Below are positions 13,579 through 22,232 of a DNA stretch of 64,000 bases, one piece after another. Position 1 is the stretch's first letter. Each line of letters starts with the position of its first letter. The stretch covers positions 62,001 through 126,000 of the forward strand of contig JACKJR010000003.1 of assembly GCA_020637855.1 (NCBI GenBank), written 5' to 3'. The notes below the pieces were generated by a model. The model had not been told where the DNA came from. It searched no databases and saw nothing but the letters and a program-made list of their open reading frames with translations. The DNA comes from Rhodobiaceae bacterium. GTDB taxonomy: Bacteria > Pseudomonadota > Alphaproteobacteria > Rhizobiales > Tepidamorphaceae. The translations under genes and the position numbers were made by a program.

Positions 13579-15126
13579 ATGCTCGACATGCTTCCGCCGC
13601 ACGTTGTCCAGTTTCTCAGCCTGGCATCGTCCGTCTTCATTTTCATGATCGGTTTCGCCGTTCTCTTCGTTGCCGCCGTGTTCATTCACGACACCACGCA
13701 GAAACGGGACACGATCCTGCGGAATTATCCGGTCGTCGGTCACCTCCGGGGTACCCTGACCCATCTGGGCGAGTTCTTCCGGCAATATTTCTTTGCGCTC
13801 GACCGCGAGGAAATGCCCTTCAACCGGGCAGAACGCAACTGGGTGCACAAGTCTTCCAAGGGGCGTGATAACACGGTCGCCTTCGGTTCCACCCGCTCGC
13901 TCTCACCGGTCGGCACCCCGATCTTCGTCAATGCGCCGTTTCCTCCGCTCGACGAGGAAGCCGAGGAACCGCCAGCTGTTCTCTTCGGCCCGTATGCGCG
14001 CCGGCCTTACGAAGCACGCTCGCTGATCAATATTTCCGGCATGAGTTTCGGCGCAATCTCGAAACCGGCCGTGCTGGCACTTTCACAAGGAGCCAGACTC
14101 GCAGGGTGCTGGATGAACACCGGGGAAGGCGGGCTTTCACCTCATCACCTTGCAGGAGGTGCCGACATCGTCTTCCAGATCGGCACGGCGAAATACGGCG
14201 TGCGAAATCTCGATGGCGCACTTTGTGACGACCGGCTGCGCGAGATCGCGTCTCACGATCAGGTGCGCATGGTCGAGATCAAGCTCAGCCAGGGCGCCAA
14301 GCCCGGCAAGGGCGGCATTCTGCCCGGCGGCAAGGTCACGGCCGAAATCGCTGCCATCCGCGGTCTTCCCGAAGGTGAGGATTCAATCTCGCCGAACCGT
14401 CACCGCGACATCAACAGTCTCGAAGATCTCGCCGACATGGTCGCCCATGTCCGCGATGCGACCGGGCTGCCGACAGGTTTCAAGACCGTTATCGGCGATA
14501 CGGGCTGGCTGGATGATTTGTTTGCCATCGTCAATTCGCGCGGCGAAGCATCCGCGCCAGATTTCATCACTGTCGATTCCGGCGATGGCGGAACCGGTGC
14601 CGCACCGATGCCGCTGATGGACAACATGGGTCTGCCAATCAAGGAGGCCCTGCCGATGGTTGTTGCGGCGCTCAAGCGTGCTGGGTTGCGCGATCGTGTC
14701 CGGGTGATTGCATCCGGAAAGCTCATCACGCCTGCGGAGATCGCGTGGGCCTATTGCTGCGGCGCCGATGTCGTTTGCTCGGCGCGCGGCTTCATGTTCG
14801 CGCTGGGCTGTATTCAGGCCCTGAAGTGCAATCGCAACACATGCCCAACGGGCATAACGACACACAATCAGCGGCTGCAGCGCGGTCTCGACCCGGCGAG
14901 CAAGGCAGTGCGCGTGAAGAACTACATAGAGAAGGTTCACAAAGGCGTCGGCATCATCGCCCATTCCTGCGGCGTGCCTCATGCCCGTGCATTACGCCCA
15001 TCCCATGTCCGCATGGTGCAGGCGAACGGAACCTCGATGACCCTTGAGCAGATCGCCCGCGCCGCCGAAGCTGGCCGCCCGGAGCGGCTTGCTCAAGTAC
15101 CCAAATCCGCAACGGCCAACACCTGA
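13579..15126 (+). CDS. FMN-binding glutamate synthase (GltB)-like protein, membrane anchored
   Basis: 515 aa. One N-terminal membrane helix (residues 9-36) and then the FMN/Fe-S half of glutamate synthase large subunits: NISGMSFGAISKPAVLALSQ, NTGEGGLSPHH, KLSQGAKPGKGGILPGGKV, ITVDSGDGGTGAAPMPLMDN. The 3Fe-4S ligands are C411, C417 and C422 (CIQALKCNRNTCPTGI). There is no amidotransferase domain, so it is not a complete glutamate synthase; such stand-alone proteins are oxidoreductases of uncertain substrate. The start has a good RBS (AAGGAG) and the gene is 37 bp from doxX, so it is likely cotranscribed with the bufferin genes. Confidence 0.88.
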   Translation: MLDMLPPHVVQFLSLASSVFIFMIGFAVLFVAAVFIHDTTQKRDTILRNYPVVGHLRGTLTHLGEFFRQYFFALDREEMPFNRAERNWVHKSSKGRDNTVAFGSTRSLSPVGTPIFVNAPFPPLDEEAEEPPAVLFGPYARRPYEARSLINISGMSFGAISKPAVLALSQGARLAGCWMNTGEGGLSPHHLAGGADIVFQIGTAKYGVRNLDGALCDDRLREIASHDQVRMVEIKLSQGAKPGKGGILPGGKVTAEIAAIRGLPEGEDSISPNRHRDINSLEDLADMVAHVRDATGLPTGFKTVIGDTGWLDDLFAIVNSRGEASAPDFITVDSGDGGTGAAPMPLMDNMGLPIKEALPMVVAALKRAGLRDRVRVIASGKLITPAEIAWAYCCGADVVCSARGFMFALGCIQALKCNRNTCPTGITTHNQRLQRGLDPASKAVRVKNYIEKVHKGVGIIAHSCGVPHARALRPSHVRMVQANGTSMTLEQIARAAEAGRPERLAQVPKSATANT

Positions 15127-15148
15127 CCCCAAAGGAAGAGGACGAACC

Positions 15149-16816
15149 ATGACCGCGTCACAAACCGCAAAGTTCAAGGCCTCGGACCTGTTTGTCCGGG
15201 CACTGGAGAACGAGGGCGTCGAAGTCATTTTCGCTGTTCCGGGGGAAGAGAACCTCGACCTGCTGGATTCGCTTCGCACTTCGAACATCCGCGTCGTCAT
15301 CAACCGTCACGAACAGGCAGCCGGCTTCATGGCGGCAACCTACGGCCGGCTGACCGGCAAAGCCGGCGTATGTCTCTCGACGCTTGGACCCGGTGCGACA
15401 AATTTCATGACGGCAGCCGCCTATGCCCACCTCGGCGCGTTTCCGATGATCATGATCACCGGCCAGAAACCTTCCCGCCACGGCCGTCAGGGACGGTTCC
15501 AGATTGTCGATATCGTGGCGACGATGAAACCCGTTACCAAAATGGCCAAACAGATCGTCGATGCGGAGGCTATTCCCTCGATCATCTCGGATGCCTTCCG
15601 CATCGCAGAGGCCGAGCGGCCGGGGTCTGTTCATCTCGAACTGCCCGAAGACATTGCCGCCGAGATCGTTCCCGACGAACCACTGGCACCACGTTCGCGC
15701 GCCCGTCTCCCGCAATGTCCGCAAGCTTCGATCGAAGAAGCTGCGACGTTGATCCGGGCCGCCAGTCATCCATTGCTGGTTGTCGGCGCCGGAGCGAACC
15801 GCAGACCCGTATTCGAGGCACTGGACGAATTCGTCCGGACAACGCGCATTCCCTTTGTCACCACGCAGATGGGAAAGGGCGCTGTCGGCGGCAGCCATGA
15901 CGAATATCTCGGCACGGCGGCCTTGTCGGAAGGAGATTACATTCACAAGGCATTCGACAAAGCCAATCTCATCATCAACGCCGGTCACGATGTCGTCGAG
16001 AAGCCGCCATTCCTCATGCATCATGGTGGACCCAGGGTCATCCACGTCAACTTCAGCCCGGCGGAAATCGACGAAGTCTATTTCCCTCAGGTCGAGCTGC
16101 TGGGTGAGATCGGTCCGACCTTCCGTGCCCTGACTGCAAAGCTCAAGTCGGATTGCGCCCATGATCCCGCGCCATTCTACGCGGTGCGCGACGAGGTTGC
16201 GGCCAGGGTGAGCCGCGGCGAGGATGACGACCGTTTTCCGATGCTGCCGCAGCGCATCGTCGCAGATGTCCGCAAGGCAGTGCCGTCCGATGGCATCGTT
16301 TCGCTCGACAACGGCATGTACAAGATCTGGTTTGCCCGGTCCTACCGTGCGCGTGAACCCAATACGCTGCTGCTCGACAATGCGCTTGCAACCATGGGCG
16401 CCGGCCTGCCGCAAGCGATGGCCGCGGCAATGCTGCATCCCAAGCGCAAGGTGCTGGCAGTTGCCGGTGACGGCGGCTTCATGATGAACAGCCAGGAGAT
16501 GGAAACCGCCGTCCGGCTCAAGCTCAATCTCGTTGTGCTGATCTTGCGTGACGATGCCTACGGCATGATCCGCTGGAAGCAGGCCGCCGGAAATTTCCCC
16601 GACTGGGGCCTGACCTACGGCAACCCTGATTTCGTTGCCTATGCCGAAAGCTATGGCGCGAAAGGACATCGCGTGTCCGACGCCGCCAGCTTCCGGCCGA
16701 TGCTCGAAGCCGCTTTCAAGGCCGGCGGTGTCCACCTGATCGATGCGCCTGTCGACTACTCGGAAAACACCCGTGTTCTGATCGACGAATTGAAGGAAAT
16801 GCAGCGCGATGTCTGA
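15149..16816 (+). CDS. Acetolactate-synthase-like thiamine-diphosphate enzyme
   Basis: 555 aa, all three TPP-enzyme domains: an N-terminal pyrimidine-binding domain with the activating E55 (RHEQAAGFMA), a central domain (about 190-340), and a C-terminal domain with GDG at 440-442 followed by an Asn-containing segment (RDDAYGMIRWKQ). The RFDDR motif of biosynthetic ALS is absent and GHDVVEKPPFLMHHGGPRV stands in that place, as in catabolic AlsS-type enzymes. No regulatory IlvH partner is nearby. The preferred start at 15149 has an AAGGAAGAGG RBS. It overlaps the aldehyde dehydrogenase gene by 8 bp and lies 22 bp after the GltB-like gene. The real substrate is unknown. Confidence 0.88.
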   Translation: MTASQTAKFKASDLFVRALENEGVEVIFAVPGEENLDLLDSLRTSNIRVVINRHEQAAGFMAATYGRLTGKAGVCLSTLGPGATNFMTAAAYAHLGAFPMIMITGQKPSRHGRQGRFQIVDIVATMKPVTKMAKQIVDAEAIPSIISDAFRIAEAERPGSVHLELPEDIAAEIVPDEPLAPRSRARLPQCPQASIEEAATLIRAASHPLLVVGAGANRRPVFEALDEFVRTTRIPFVTTQMGKGAVGGSHDEYLGTAALSEGDYIHKAFDKANLIINAGHDVVEKPPFLMHHGGPRVIHVNFSPAEIDEVYFPQVELLGEIGPTFRALTAKLKSDCAHDPAPFYAVRDEVAARVSRGEDDDRFPMLPQRIVADVRKAVPSDGIVSLDNGMYKIWFARSYRAREPNTLLLDNALATMGAGLPQAMAAAMLHPKRKVLAVAGDGGFMMNSQEMETAVRLKLNLVVLILRDDAYGMIRWKQAAGNFPDWGLTYGNPDFVAYAESYGAKGHRVSDAASFRPMLEAAFKAGGVHLIDAPVDYSENTRVLIDELKEMQRDV

Positions 16817-18203
16817 GGACATGATCACGGTGGTCCGCGCCTTCGACCGCACGCCCATAGCGGAGCTGCAACGCACTTCCTTTGGCAAGGTCGATTTATG
16901 GCTCGATGAGATGGTGCGGCTGCATCGCGAGCGTGCCTGGCTTCCGGCACATGAGCGCCGGGCTATCCTGTTGCGCCTTGCGGAGCTGATGCGTGCCAAG
17001 CGCGACGATCTGGCCATGACCATCGCGCTGGAGGGCGGCAAGCCACTCGTCGATGCGCGGGTCGAGGCCGATCGCGCCATTCTCGGCGTCGAGCTTGCCG
17101 CAAACGAAATCGAACGGCTGTCAGGCACCCAAATCCCGATGGACTTGTCGCCAGCCGGAGCTGGCCGCATTGCCTTCACACGCCCGGAGCCGACCGGCCC
17201 GGTCGTCGCGATCAGCGCATTCAATCACCCGCTGAACCTGATCGTGCATCAGGTCGCGCCGGCGATTGCCACTGGTTGTCCGGTGATCATCAAACCGGCA
17301 GACGTCACGCCGCTTTCCGCGAAACGTTTTGTCGAACTGGCGTATGAGGCCGGACTGCCGGAGGCTTGGTGCCGACTGACGCTGCTCGATATTCCGGAAG
17401 CCGAGAAACTGGCGACCGATCCCCGCGTCGCTTTCCTGAGTTTCATTGGCTCTGCGAAGGTCGGCTGGTATCTGCGCTCCAGACTTGCGCCGGGCACCCG
17501 ATGCGCACTGGAGCACGGCGGCGCGGCGCCAGTGATCCTTTTGCCTGATGCCGACCTCAACGCGGCAATCCCGTTGCTGGTCAAGGGCGGCTACTATCAT
17601 TCCGGGCAGGTCTGCGTCTCTGTGCAGCGCATCTTCACGCGCCGTTCGCTCATACCCGAAGTCGAAGCTCGCCTCTCGGAAGCCGTTACCGCGCTCAACG
17701 TTGGAGATCCCGCGCTCGACACCACGGACGCGGGACCGCTGATCCTGCCGCGTGAGGTTGACCGTGTCGGCGCGTGGGTGAGCGAAGCTGTTGATTCCGG
17801 TACACGGGTTTTGGCTGGTGGCGATATCATCAGCGAGACCTGTTACGCACCAACCGTACTCGCCGAACCTCCTGCCAATGCGCGGGTCTCGACTGCGGAA
17901 ATCTTCGGCCCCGTCACCTGTCTCTACAGTTACGATGACGAAGCGGAAGCCATTACACGCGCAAATGCCCTGCCATTCGCATTTCAGTCAGCCGTCTTCG
18001 GGAGCGATATCGACAGAGCGCTTGCCATCGCTGACCGATTGGCCGGATCCGCAGTGATGATCAACGACCACACCGCCTTCCGCACAGACTGGATGCCCTT
18101 TGCCGGCTTGCGCCAATCGGGACTGGGAACCGGAGGTATCGGCCACACGATGGCGGATATGTCCGTGAACAAGATGACCGTTATCAGGAGCGCTGCCGCG
18201 TAA
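16809..18203 (+). CDS. NAD(P)-dependent aldehyde dehydrogenase family protein
   Basis: 464 aa. Catalytic C269 (HSGQVCVSVQR) and general base E235 (LEHGGAAPV) are 34 residues apart, as in active ALDHs. The coenzyme segment GPVVAISAFNHPLN and KPADVTPLSA are present, as is the C-terminal PFAGLRQSGLGTGG. Last gene of the seven-gene run; its start overlaps the acetolactate-synthase-like gene by 8 bp. A TPP carboligase/decarboxylase next to an aldehyde dehydrogenase suggests that an aldehyde product of the first is oxidised by the second, but no substrate can be named. Confidence 0.92.
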   Translation: MSEDMITVVRAFDRTPIAELQRTSFGKVDLWLDEMVRLHRERAWLPAHERRAILLRLAELMRAKRDDLAMTIALEGGKPLVDARVEADRAILGVELAANEIERLSGTQIPMDLSPAGAGRIAFTRPEPTGPVVAISAFNHPLNLIVHQVAPAIATGCPVIIKPADVTPLSAKRFVELAYEAGLPEAWCRLTLLDIPEAEKLATDPRVAFLSFIGSAKVGWYLRSRLAPGTRCALEHGGAAPVILLPDADLNAAIPLLVKGGYYHSGQVCVSVQRIFTRRSLIPEVEARLSEAVTALNVGDPALDTTDAGPLILPREVDRVGAWVSEAVDSGTRVLAGGDIISETCYAPTVLAEPPANARVSTAEIFGPVTCLYSYDDEAEAITRANALPFAFQSAVFGSDIDRALAIADRLAGSAVMINDHTAFRTDWMPFAGLRQSGLGTGGIGHTMADMSVNKMTVIRSAAA

Positions 18204-18319
18204 GGAACGCGATTTACCCGAAAACACCCGTAGCAGCGCGAAAACGATTCAAATGCTTGCATTCTGCTGACAAAAGATTGTTTGCAAGCACGGAGATTTA
18301 TCTAAATCATTGATTTTAT

Positions 18320-18395
<76 letters not shown>

Positions 18396-18601
18396 CCTTG
18401 GGCGTGCGGGTAATGAAAGCGCGTGTAGCCCTGCTGCGCATGGGCGTCAAGAACCTGCGGGGGGCATTCATGGGCGGTTGCCCGTTTAACCGTGTTTTTG
18501 ACCTTCAGGGGCAATACGATGCATGATTGGCTAGACTTGATGCGGCACAGACGATGAACCGGCGCGGGCTAATCCTTGCAGGCGCCAGAAAGGCCGCTTC
18601 A

Positions 18602-19021
18602 ATGTCCATTGTTTCCATGTCCATTGTTTCGAAGTCTAATTCGCTGCGCGTTGCCCTGATGGCGCTCGCGGTGTGTGTTTTTGCCGGATACGCCGCACCG
18701 GCCGATGCCCATATGCGGCATCGTTCTGCTTATGTGGTCGGCACGCATTTCCCCTACGTGTCGGGATACCGTTATCACCCGTCAGGGTACTGGTATTCGG
18801 CGAACCTGTCCGGATGCCGCTATCCGGCGCGCTACTACCGCTATCAGCACAATGTCGGCTATATCTATGTCGGGCCGAACCACGGCTATTACCGCCACCA
18901 CAGGGTGCGCAATTACGAGTACCGGCCGAGGCGGCACGACTACTACCGCTACCACTATGAGCCGCAGAGGCGGGGCATTTTCACCGCGCGTGGCGGTATC
19001 CATTTCGGGTTCCATCACTAG
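18602..19021 (+). CDS. Small secreted His/Tyr/Arg-rich protein of unknown function
   Basis: 139 aa from the ATG at 18602 (AAAGG eight bases upstream). The signal peptide is about residues 1-36 (LRVALMALAVCVFAGYAAPADA). The mature part is unusually rich in Tyr, His and Arg (GYRYHPSGYWYSANLSGCRY, NHGYYRHHRVRNYEYRPRRH), with a single Cys. No known domain is recognised. The composition suggests a periplasmic or extracellular metal-, surface- or nucleic-acid-binding role, which is speculation. In the signal region a 15-base unit (ATGTCCATTGTTTCC and a near copy) is tandemly repeated, so a start 15 bases later is possible. Confidence 0.7.
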   Translation: MSIVSMSIVSKSNSLRVALMALAVCVFAGYAAPADAHMRHRSAYVVGTHFPYVSGYRYHPSGYWYSANLSGCRYPARYYRYQHNVGYIYVGPNHGYYRHHRVRNYEYRPRRHDYYRYHYEPQRRGIFTARGGIHFGFHH

Positions 19022-19070
19022 GTGATCCGACGGGCGTGCGAGTACGCATTCCCCAATGATTGAAGCCTGT

Positions 19071-19101
19071 AGCGATCCCTGAGCATGTTTCAGGGATCGC
19101 T
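19071..19101. terminator. Bidirectional hairpin between convergent genes
   Basis: A perfect 12-bp stem (AGCGATCCCTGA / TCAGGGATCGCT) with a 7-base loop lies between the stop of the His/Tyr-rich gene and the stop of the convergent protease gene. No long T-run follows on either strand, so it may be a weak or Rho-assisted terminator. Confidence 0.6.
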
Positions 19102-19119
19102 GCCGTAACTGACTGGCGC

Positions 19120-20394
19120 TTATTTCAGGACATAGCCTTCGCATATTTTCCGGTCGCGGTTTTCCGGCAGATTGCAATCGAGATATGCGGTGGTTTTCGG
19201 GACTTGCGCCCTGCATTCGGGCTGTCCGGCGGCATTCTCGTTTCGCAGGGCGATGCGGTCCTGCGATTGCGTGGCTTCAAAATCGATGCATTCCCCCAGC
19301 ACGGACCATCTGAGCCCCACATTGAGGCTTGCGTGATGGCGCTTGCCGTCGCCGGATCCAGTGTGCAGGCCGATAACGGTGCAACTGCGTTCGCCGTCAC
19401 CGTTCAGGGAGATGATGGGAGAGCCCGAACTCATGGGGCACGTGTCGCAACCGTGAAGTATGGATATTGCTGGCCCGGAGGAGCCCACCAGGGGACTGGT
19501 ATCAAACATCATTTCAGCACAGGCCTGCTTGGTATAAGGATTGCGGCCCGAGTACCACCTGACGGATGCGTTTCTGCTTGCGATCCTGTTTTCCGCGCCA
19601 CGCCCGAGAATTCTGCAAAAACTATTGGAACCTCGATTCCAGGCGCTCACTTGCTGCTCCATCTGATATGGATCGTATCTCTTCAGATCTCTCGTCAGAT
19701 TGCTTGTGCAGCCCAAATATCCGGGGGCGGGATATTGCAGTACGGCCACGCGCTCATCAATCTTCGGAAACGATTTTACCCCTGGTAGCGCTGGTAGCAC
19801 CGCCCGGTCTTTCCATGCCGCAAACGCGCTGTCCGTAACCCGGAAAACCACCACGTCGAGAGTGGTGTTCGCGTAAACGATTTCCTTGCAGTCTTCCGCA
19901 AGCTTTCCCCATGCTTTCGAGTTGTGAAAGTCGGGATTCTCCGCTTGTGCGAGGACTGGATGATAGTCGAACGAGATCGAGGCGTGTTCGCAGGAAAATT
20001 TCCCCTCCGGCAGGCAATGCCATGCGGTAACGAATAGGGTTTTCGAAAATCTCCAGGCCGTACAGCCGTTGGAGTCATCGGCGACCTCAATCCGCTGTTG
20101 CGGCGTGATATCAAATTTGTACTCGCATTTTAGTTTGACCGGGATGTGCAGCCGCACGACGCTTCGGGACAATTCGAACAGTTTGTCGTCGGAGCATGTC
20201 CCTTGCCCTCCCAGGGTCATTGGGTCGTCGGCATCCTTGTATTTGTAGAGCGGCACAAAATCGTATCGTCCGCTTGCGCGCTCGTTGTGGCCGCCAGCTT
20301 CTAGAGCGGCTTGCGTCTCTTCGTAGTTTCCTGCGAGAGCGCCGGGTCCGGCCACAAGCAGCAACAGTGCAAAGGCAAATCCGAAGAACCGCAT
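19120..20394 (-). CDS. Secreted trypsin-like serine protease
   Basis: 424 aa. Signal peptide residues 1-21 (MRFFGFAFALLLLVAGPGAL). The chymotrypsin-fold triad can be placed at H126 (FVTAWHCL), D180 (NTTLDVVVF) and S323 (CPMSSGSPIISL). At least 14 cysteines suggest disulfides in the periplasm or outside. About 75 residues separate the last catalytic block from the C-terminus, which is Cys-containing and unassigned. The start at 20394 is preceded by GGAGGGTATC. It is transcribed divergently from a small lipoprotein gene over 77 bp holding a perfect inverted repeat. The target is unknown. Confidence 0.8.
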   Translation of the reverse strand: MRFFGFAFALLLLVAGPGALAGNYEETQAALEAGGHNERASGRYDFVPLYKYKDADDPMTLGGQGTCSDDKLFELSRSVVRLHIPVKLKCEYKFDITPQQRIEVADDSNGCTAWRFSKTLFVTAWHCLPEGKFSCEHASISFDYHPVLAQAENPDFHNSKAWGKLAEDCKEIVYANTTLDVVVFRVTDSAFAAWKDRAVLPALPGVKSFPKIDERVAVLQYPAPGYLGCTSNLTRDLKRYDPYQMEQQVSAWNRGSNSFCRILGRGAENRIASRNASVRWYSGRNPYTKQACAEMMFDTSPLVGSSGPAISILHGCDTCPMSSGSPIISLNGDGERSCTVIGLHTGSGDGKRHHASLNVGLRWSVLGECIDFEATQSQDRIALRNENAAGQPECRAQVPKTTAYLDCNLPENRDRKICEGYVLK

Positions 20395-20408
20395 GATACC
20401 CTCCATGG

Positions 20409-20434
20409 TTGCATTAATGGATAAGTTAATGCAA
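20409..20434. promoter_or_regulatory. Perfect inverted repeat in a divergent promoter region
   Basis: TTGCATTAA and TTAATGCAA are exact 9-bp complements separated by 8 bp, centred between the protease start (20394, minus) and the lipoprotein start (20472, plus). The AT-rich symmetric site looks like a repressor or activator operator for both genes. It could also form an RNA hairpin in the protease 5' leader. The binding protein is unknown. Confidence 0.55.
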
Positions 20435-20471
20435 TCATAACGAGTATGTCGAGTGAAACATGGGGGCTGAA

Positions 20472-20780
20472 ATGCGTTACTACGGCAGGGTTTTGACTGT
20501 GCTGGCGTGCCTTGGACTTTCGGGTTGCATAACTCCAACGCGATTTGCCGAGAAGGCAGACTCAATTGTCGAAGGTACGCGCACTGCGTGCAGATTCGTT
20601 CCAACTGCTACATCGATCGCGGCGATCCTGAATGTTCCCGTGGCGCCGCTGATTAATGAAGTGGTCGAAGCGATTTGTGCGGAAGTAAACAGGCAGCCGA
20701 GTTCTGAGCGGGCGAGGTACGGCCGCAAGTTGACGGTAAATGTGTACGGCAAGACCGTAGAGGGTTTTACTGCCCGCTAA
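20472..20780 (+). CDS. Small lipoprotein of unknown function
   Basis: 102 aa. A signal peptide ends in a lipobox (LGLSGC; lipidated Cys at residue 18), preceded by MRYYGRVLTVLACLG. The mature part has hydrophobic segments (TATSIAAILNVPVAPLINEV) and a basic C-terminus (RARYGRKLTVNVYGKTVEGF). No family is recognised. The start at 20472 is preferred over an ATG 12 bases upstream because GGGGG stands at the right distance. Divergent from the serine protease and separated only by the inverted-repeat region, so a functional pair is possible. Confidence 0.7.
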   Translation: MRYYGRVLTVLACLGLSGCITPTRFAEKADSIVEGTRTACRFVPTATSIAAILNVPVAPLINEVVEAICAEVNRQPSSERARYGRKLTVNVYGKTVEGFTAR

Positions 20781-20802
20781 CCGTCTGAGGACATTGATCT
20801 TA

Positions 20803-21633
20803 TTATTTCACTTCTCCCCGCCGCGCGGCATACAGCGCCAGTGCGGCGGCGTTGGAGACGTTGAGGCTCTTGATCGCGCCGGGCATGTCGAGGCGGGCCA
20901 GCACGGTGCAATGCTCGCGCGTGCGCTGGCGCAGGCCCTTGCCCTCCGCCCCCAGCACGAGCCCGTAGGGCGGGGCGCCGGTGACGGTTTCCAGATCGGT
21001 ATCGCCTTCGCTGTCGAGGCCGATCAGGCGCACGCCGCGTTCCGTCAGCTTCCGCATGGCATCGGCCAGGTTGCGCTCGCGGATGAAGGGCACGTGTTCC
21101 AGCGCACCCGAGGCCGCCTTGGCCAGCACGGCGCTCTCAACCGGCGAATGGCGTGCGGTGGTGACGATGGCATCGACCGCAAAGGCGGCGGCCGAGCGCA
21201 GGATCGCGCCAACATTGTGCGGATCGGTGACCTGGTCGAGGACCAGAAGCCGCGCCGATTTGGTGTCTGGATCGTCCAGAAATTCATCCAGCGCGATATC
21301 AGGGATGGGGGCGCAATCGAGCCGCACGCCCTGGTGCACGGCATCCTTGCCGAAATATCTGTCGAGCTCGCGCGGCGATATATCACTGACCTCGACGCCG
21401 CTCGTCTGCACCACATCGCCGAGGCGGCGCAGGGCGTTGGCGGTGGCGTAGAGATGCAACTTTTTGCGGTTCGGGTTTGCCAGCGCGGCCTCGACCGTGT
21501 GCAGCCCGTAGAGCGACAATTCGTCCGGCGGGGCGGGCGGTGCGTTCGAACGGATGGGCTTTCCGGGCGGGCCGGAGGGCGGACGTTTCCTGTGTTGCGG
21601 TTTGCCGCGGCGGGGATCGTAGGGCTTGCTCAT
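20803..21633 (-). CDS. rlmB: 23S rRNA (guanosine-2'-O-)-methyltransferase RlmB (SpoU/TrmH family)
   Basis: 276 aa. A basic, Pro-rich N-terminal tail (about 35 residues) precedes the substrate-binding domain (LYGLHTVEAALANPNRKKLH) and the SPOUT knot methyltransferase domain with its three motifs: VLDQVTDPHNVGAILRSAAAF, YGLVLGAEGKGLRQ and IKSLNVSNAAALALYAARR. RlmB methylates G2251 of 23S rRNA (E. coli numbering) in the peptidyl-transferase P loop. The ATG at 21633 begins the basic tail typical of alphaproteobacterial homologues. A related TrmH/SpoU specificity cannot be fully excluded. Confidence 0.9.
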   Translation of the reverse strand: MSKPYDPRRGKPQHRKRPPSGPPGKPIRSNAPPAPPDELSLYGLHTVEAALANPNRKKLHLYATANALRRLGDVVQTSGVEVSDISPRELDRYFGKDAVHQGVRLDCAPIPDIALDEFLDDPDTKSARLLVLDQVTDPHNVGAILRSAAAFAVDAIVTTARHSPVESAVLAKAASGALEHVPFIRERNLADAMRKLTERGVRLIGLDSEGDTDLETVTGAPPYGLVLGAEGKGLRQRTREHCTVLARLDMPGAIKSLNVSNAAALALYAARRGEVK

Positions 21634-21799
21634 GGCCTGCCTATAGCGTGGGAGCGGGGCGGCGCGGAAGAAAAATCACCTGTATCGTGACAGCCGCTGA
21701 AAATGCCGTGTGAATGCGGTTGACACCCAACCCATTCATTTTCATAAAGCGCGCTCGCTTCGAACGGCGTTCGGGGCGGCTTTTGCATGAAGACCCTGT

Positions 21800-21884
21800 G
21801 GAGGGGTGCCCGAGTGGCTAAAGGGGACGGGCTGTAAACCCGTTGGCTATGCCTACGTTGGTTCGAATCCAACCCCCTCCACCA
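21800..21884 (+). tRNA. tRNA-Tyr (anticodon GTA)
   Basis: 85 nt with encoded CCA and a long variable arm, as expected for bacterial tRNA-Tyr. Acceptor GGAGGGG pairs with CCCCTCC; the anticodon loop CTGTAAA carries GTA; the T-arm is TTGGTTCGAATCCAA. Confidence 0.97.
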
Positions 21885-22135
21885 TCTTTGTATCGCATCT
21901 AGCCGCCACTCCAGCCCTAGATGCGTGTATTTCCTCTTCACGCTGTCGCGGTTTTCGACCGCTTCGCTCCAGAGAGGGCGCGCAAAAGTGCGCGGCGCCC
22001 GGTCGGGCTTGCGAACACTGCGTGTTCGAGGGGGTTCCCTGCGAGCAACCGCCAAGCCAGCCCGGCTGTACATTTTGCGGCTGGCGGGGCCGGGCAGGGG
22101 CGATTATATCTGATGCGCCTTTATTGCGCGTTCAG

Positions 22136-22209
22136 GCGGGTATAGCTCAGGGGTAGAGCAACAGCCTTCCAAGCTGAAGACGCGGGTTCGATTCCCGCTA
22201 CCCGCTCCA
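22136..22209 (+). tRNA. tRNA-Gly (anticodon TCC)
   Basis: 74 nt with encoded CCA. Acceptor GCGGGTA pairs with TACCCGC; the anticodon arm CAGC-CTTCCAA-GCTG carries TCC; T-arm CGGGTTCGATTCCCG. About 250 bp downstream of tRNA-Tyr. In many Hyphomicrobiales tRNA-Tyr, tRNA-Gly, tuf, tRNA-Trp and secE form one block; here two genes separate tRNA-Gly from tuf. Confidence 0.98.
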
Positions 22210-22232
22210 ATTTCTATCGCGAAATCTCTGTC

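Noticed and set aside
15158..17224. 688-residue antisense frame over the acetolactate-synthase-like and ALDH genes
   Set aside because: Low-complexity Arg/His/Asp translation without motifs; the plus strand encodes two complete enzymes with active sites.
21885..22135. Open frames between tRNA-Tyr and tRNA-Gly
   Set aside because: Frames of at most about 116 codons run through one of the tRNAs and have no RBS, hydrophobic pattern or similarity I recognise.
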